Source: Bolinopsis microptera (taxonomy: Eukaryota; Ctenophora; Tentaculata; Lobata; Bolinopsidae). From it: DNA of 13,500 nucleotides. The notes beneath the pieces are model-generated. The model ran no database searches. It worked only from the letters and a program-made list of their open reading frames with translations, and was not told the origin of the DNA. Where the stretch lies: contig NC_087081.1 in the NCBI RefSeq assembly GCF_026151205.1, positions 4,428,246 through 4,441,745 on the forward strand, read 5' to 3'. Shown piece after piece: positions 1 through 4,900 of the stretch (the stretch's first letter is position 1; each line of letters opens with the position of its first letter). A program made the translations under genes and the position numbers.

Positions 1-1579
1 TTTTACTCCCTCTCTACTCTTAGAGCTTTAGAGGAAAGTCTTACTCCCTCTCTACTCTTAGAGCTTTAGAGGAAAGTTTTACTCCCTCTATACTCTTAGA
101 GCTTTAGAGGAAAGTCGTACTCCCTCTCTACTCTTAGAGCTTTAGAGGAAAGTCTTACTCCCTCTCTACTTAGAGCTTTAGAGGAAAGTCTTACTCCCTC
201 TCTACTTAGAGCTTTAGAGGAAAGTCGTACTACCTCTTTACTCTTAGAGCTTTAGAGGAAAGTCTTACTCCCTCTCTACTTAGAGCTTGAGAGGAAAGTC
301 GTACTACCTCTTTACTCTTAGAGCTTTAGAGGAAAGTCTTACTCCCTCTCTACTCTTAGAGCTTTAGAGGAAAGTCTGACTCCCTCTCTACTCTTAGAGC
401 TTTAGAAGAAAGTCTTACTCCCTCTCTACTTAGAGCTTGAGAGGAAAGTCGTACTACCTCTTTACTCTTAGAGCTTAAGAGGAAAGTCTTACTCCCTCTC
501 TACTCTTAGAGCTTTAGAGGAAAGTCTGACTCCCTCTCTACTCTTAGAGCTTTAGAGGAAAGTCTTACTCCCTCTCTACTTAGAGCTTTAGAGGAAAGTC
601 TTACTCCCTCTCTACTTAGAGCTTTAGAGGAAAGTCTTACTCCCTCTCTACTCTTAGAGCTTTAGAGAAAAGTTTTACTCCCTCTCTACTCTTAGAGCTT
701 TAGAGGAAAGTCTTACTTCGTCTCTACTTAGAGCTTTAGAGGAAAGTCTTACTCCCTCTCTACTCTTAGAGCTTTAGAGGAAAGTTTTACTCCCTCTCTA
801 CTCTTAGAGCTTTAGAGGAAAGTCGTACTCCCTCTCTACTCTTAGAGCTTTAGAGGAAAGTCTTACTCCCTCTCTACTTAGAGCTTTAGAGGAAAGTCTT
901 ACTCCCTCTCTACTTAAAGCTTTAGAAGAAAGTCTTACTCCCTCTCTACTCTTAGAGCTTTAGAGGAAAGTCTGACTCCCTCTCTACTCTTAGAGCTTTA
1001 GAGGAAAGTCTTACTCCCTCTCTACTTAGAGCTTGAGAGGAAAGTCGTACTACCTCTTTACTCTTAGAGCTTTAGAGGAAAGTCTTACTCCCTCTCTACT
1101 CTTAGAGCTTTAGAGGAAAGTCTGACTCCCTCTCTACTTAGAGCTTTAGAGAAAAGTTTTACTCCCTCTCTACTCTTAGAGCTTTAGAGGAAAGTCGTAC
1201 TACCTCTTTACTCTTAGAGCTTTAGAGGAAAGTCTTACTCCCTCTCTACTCTTAGAGCTTTAGAGGAAAGTTTTACTCCCTCTCTACTCTTAGAGCTTTA
1301 GAGGAAAGTCTTACTCCCTCTCTACTCTTAGAGCTTTAGAGGAAAGTCGTAGTCCCTCTCTACTCTTAGAGCTTTAGAGGAAAGTCTTACTCCCTCTCTA
1401 ATCTTAGAGCTTTAGAGGAAAGTCTTACTACCTCTTTACTCTTAGAGCTTTAGAGGAAAGTCGTACTACCTCTTTAGTCTTCACTCTTAGAGCTTTAGAG
1501 GAAAGTCTTACTCCCTCTCTACTCTTAGAGCTTTAGAGGAAAGTCTTACTCCCTCTCTAACCTTAGAGCTTTAGAGGAC
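1..1579. repeat. 38/36-bp minisatellite, about 42 units
   Basis: Tandem array of a unit that reads roughly CTTACTCCCTCTCTACTCTT followed by AGAGCTTTAGAGGAAAGT (38 bp). About one third of the units lack two bases (CTACTTAG for CTACTCTTAG) and are 36 bp. Unit starts vary among CTTAC, TTTAC, CGTAC and CTGAC; some units carry TACCTCTTTACTC. One unit (1462-1507) has an extra 8 bp. Variant types recur in blocks: a four-unit block at 264-413 is repeated at 414-563 and again at 1010-1157, and the order at 40-225 recurs at 748-933, so the array grew partly by multi-unit duplication. The array reaches the left edge of the window, so its full length is unknown. No protein is supported here. Confidence 0.97.
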
Positions 1580-1662
1580 ATTTTATAATTCATTATTTCA
1601 ATTGTAGTTCTTAAATTGCTTTTATAACAAACCCTTTCCTTTAAGTGCCTGGTTATAATAAA
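1580..1662 (+). promoter_or_regulatory. candidate core promoter between two minisatellites
   Basis: This is the only non-repetitive DNA between the 38-bp and 21-bp arrays, and it lies upstream of the lectin start codon. It holds two TATA-like boxes, TTTTATAA at 1581-1588 and again at 1620-1627. A start about 30 bp after the second would put the entire 21-bp array in the 5' UTR. The TATA-like sequence is seen; promoter function is inferred, and an upstream non-coding exon is equally possible. Confidence 0.3.
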
Positions 1663-1910
1663 CTACTAGTTACCATAGTTACACTACTAGTTACCATAGT
1701 TACACTACTAGTTACCATAGTTACACTACTAGTTACCATAGTTACACTACTAGTTACCATAGTTACACTACTAGTTACCATAGTTACACTACTAGTTACC
1801 ATAGTTACTCTACTAGTTACCATAGTTACACTACTAGTTACCATAGTTACACTACTAGTTACCATAGTTACACTACTAGTTACCATAGTTACTCTACTAG
1901 TTACCATAGT
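1663..1910. repeat. 21-bp minisatellite, about 11.8 units, just upstream of the lectin ATG
   Basis: The unit is CTACTAGTTACCATAGTTAC plus A or T (21 bp). Eleven full copies and a partial one are almost identical; the only variation is TTACA versus TTACT at the unit end, and the two TTACT variants lie 84 bp (four units) apart. The array is flanked on both sides by GGTTATAAT (1651-1659 and 1913-1921). Because 21 is a multiple of three, one frame stays open on each strand and gives a repeating LLVTIVT peptide; I treat that as a by-product. The + strand unit contains no ATG, so the array adds no upstream AUG to a transcript reading through it. Confidence 0.97.
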
Positions 1911-1919
1911 GAGGTTATA

Positions 1920-1995
1920 ATGATGAGCCTAAAGTTCTTCACACTTCTACTCATCTGCATGAAAGTAAAACGAATTAATTCAGATACGATTATCA
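1920..1995 (+). CDS. lectin exon 1: signal peptide
   Basis: Two consecutive ATGs (1920 and 1923) open a frame starting MMSLKFFTLLLICMKV. A Lys is followed by a hydrophobic core (FFTLLLICM) and then polar residues, which is the shape of a secretory signal peptide; cleavage is likely around residues 18-23. Both ATGs have an A at -3. The exon ends before GTAAGT at 1996, a good donor, leaving one base (phase 1), which fits exon 2. The start codon lies 9 bp after the end of the 21-bp minisatellite. The exon is too short to stand out as a long open frame; it is supported by the phase match and by the signal-peptide shape in front of a CTLD. Confidence 0.7.
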
Positions 1996-4900
1996 GTAAG
2001 TATATGTAAAAACATATTTAAAACATAACTTCTTTGTATTCTATTTGTTACGGATCGTGCCCTTGAAGTTCGCTTACAACTATTGGAAATCGGAATCGAA
2101 TTCTAATAAATTCTGTTTAACTGCAAATATAAGGTACTATTTGCATTCCATTAGTTACGAATTAACATTAAAAATAAATACTTGTGTTTCAGTTCCCATC
2201 CGAGAAAGCACGGACGTGTGGGAGGTAACAACGTACGGCACACACGTGGTAAACACGTGGCGTAGTAATTACGACATGTGCAGGTCACGTGGTGCTCTAC
2301 TTCCGGAGGTGTACGACAAATACATGACCGAGCAGGTTCGTCACTTTAAATAATTACCTCCCCCTCCCCCTCCCCCTCCCCCTCAAATACATGACCGAGC
2401 AGGTTCGTCACTTTAAATAATTACCTCCCCCTCCAGTGTGCAATCAATCTTTTCGCTTGTGAGTTGATATCAGTTGTCTCTTATCAGTAAATAGGTAATT
2501 GCACTGCCTTTTACTGTGCAGCTTTGCTATACACGAAGTATACACAATATGGAATTTTCGGTCAGTACACTTCAACTGGAGAAACAGATTGAGGACTTAT
2601 CAGACTCGGTTTTAGCGAATCTTAATTGCAGGAAACTAGAGGACCTCACTCATGACTTGTTCAAGCCAAAAGGCGTTACAAAGGATGTAATAACCGAAAT
2701 AGTTTTGAAGATGGGGTCTATGATATGTAAATCGAGAAATGTTTTGAGATCAGCAGCAGAGACGCTTGACCAACAAAAATCAGAACAGATAAAAACTCAG
2801 AACGAGCTCATCCAATGCAAATCTGGTAAACTAGCTTCAGTGAAGGAGACAGTGAAAACAGAAATGAAACTGTTTACAGATGTTGTGAAGAATAACAGCG
2901 TAGCTTCTGATATCTCTCCAGCTAAAATCAAAATGGCTGTGAAATCGGCGATTACAGAAGATGATCGGTCGAAAAACTTTATCATCTTCGGGGCCCCAGA
3001 ACAGCTCGAATGTGAAAAGCAAGAAATGAACGAACGGGATCTCGTGGGTGATATTTGGGGTTTTATGAAGTTCATTGGAAGGCCGACTATAACAAACATT
3101 GAGAGAGTGGGAGTAAAGAAGTCTGACAGCCCTCGATCACGGCCGATAAAAGTTACTTTGCGAGATCCTGAAATTGTACGTGAATTTCTGAGCAGAGCAA
3201 AAGTCTTGAAATCGGTTGATGTGGCAGACTACAATTTCAACTACAACAAACTCTACTTATCTCCAGACAGGTCGCAGGATGAGCGAATCTCTCGCCAAAA
3301 GCTCGTACAGGAAATGAAAGAGGGAATCAAGAAGGACCCGAGCAAGAAATATTACATAAAAAACAATAAAGTTTGTGTCGCTGAGTGACTAATTATTTGA
3401 GAAAGTCAAGCATTTGTGTATGTGTGTGACGTTAATTTCATGGAGTTAAAACTTTTTGTATAACTGAGAACAGAGGTTAGAGGAACTACTGATAAGAGTA
3501 TGATTAGACTGTGTTGCGTTATCAGTTGACTTTTTGCATCACTCTTCTAGTTTATACGTAATAGGGTAACTTAGTTATAGAATAGGATTTTAGTTGTTGC
3601 AAGCATTGCACTAAGGTTTTAAGTTAGGTAAGTAGGCCACGAACTGTTGAGCAAACTGGGCTGGAAGCCCAAGCAATATGCAGTTCTGGTCTTGAGGCTA
3701 TTTTACAATGTTTTATAACATGTGCTTGCAACTAGATCTTGAATGTCGCGTGCCCCACGGGGTTTTGATTTATTCATACAATTTATTATATATTCGTTCC
3801 AAAGCCCTTATGGGTACCAGCAAAAACTGGTTTTCAAACAAAACAAACCTCCTCCCCCTTCCCCTCAAATATATGACCGAGCAGGTTCGTCACTTTAAAT
3901 AATTACTTACCTCCCCCTCCCCCTCCCCCTCAAATACATGACCGAGCAGGTTCGTCACTTTACATAATTACTTACCTCCCCCCTGTATGGAAAATGCTTT
4001 GTGGTGTTACAAAGTTACAAACAGTGCACTTGTCTGAATCTTAAACAGATGAACTCTTGACACACGCTGCAACCCTTTTGCAACGTGTAGCAATTGAACT
4101 CCCATCTAATAATTTTGCTAAAACATCGAGAAAAAAGAAGCCTATTCCAGAATGTTGAGCTTGCTCACACACGTTCCACAGGTTAAGAAGCTTGCTGGAG
4201 ATAAGGGACTATGGCTAGGCTTACTGTACAGCAGTGATAGAGAATACTCCTGGGCTAGTGGAACTCAGCTCGCCTTCACTGATTGGGCTCATGGTTTGTT
4301 TATTATAGTCTTACTGTTGACTAATGCTCTAATGTTAAAGTTGGATAGAACGTTAATTGATAGATCATTCAGTCTATTCGTAGAGATTATGTTTGCAGCA
4401 AAAAGAGCACATAGACTTTAAAATATCTCCATTTAAAAAAGAATCATGAACGAAAGACCATCTTACTTGACAAAACATTGAACCCAATTATAATTCCCAC
4501 ATTTCAGGTTACCCTCTCACTGGTTCCAGTTCGTTTTATGCTGTCCTGTCTTCGGATGGCCGCTGGAGAACAACACGAGGGACTGCTGATTTGGGTGCTG
4601 CTTGTATGAAGAGAGTGACGAGACAGCCGATTAAAGAGGAGAAAGAGGAGGAGCCGAGGAGACTGATAGCTAGTAGAGATGAGGAGGAGACGGAGGAGGA
4701 TGTGCAGTACAAACCCAGGAGTGAGTTTTATTTATGAATTTTAGTTAACCTCTGATTGCTATAATGGCCTATGCAATATTGCAGCCTATAGACTATTATT
4801 ATTAGGTTTTATCTTCCGATTTGTGTCTAAATGATTGCTCCTCAGCCACTTGAATCTACTATTATCTCCCTTATCAGTTTATCTGGACGGTATGATCCTG

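Larger units (their letters stand above)
2435..3848 (+). mobile_element. LINE-like ORF1-only element, or retroelement remnant, in lectin intron 2
   Basis: This non-repetitive block of about 1.4 kb separates copies A/B from copies C/D of the exon-2-end repeat. It holds an intact ORF1-type gene (2549-3388) but no reverse transcriptase or endonuclease. A perfect 12-bp inverted pair, CTCTTATCAGTA (2478-2489) and TACTGATAAGAG (3487-3498), brackets the ORF. ATCAGTTG also occurs near both ends (2469 and 3523). I see no poly(A) tail or clear 3' end. The exact borders are inferred only from where the repeat copies stop. It could be a half-LINE, a 3'-truncated LINE or a retrocopy of an ORF1 transcript. 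Confidence 0.55.

Noticed and set aside
1-1579. CRISPR-like array
   Set aside because: Units are contiguous with no unique spacers, and the context is an animal genome.
1645-1920. Open frames on both strands encoding LLVTIVT or MVTSSVT repeats
   Set aside because: They exist only because the 21-bp unit is a multiple of three; the + frame lacks an ATG and the frame stops exactly at the lectin start.
2797-3099. Antisense open frames over ORF1
   Set aside because: Shadow of the well-supported + strand ORF1 protein.
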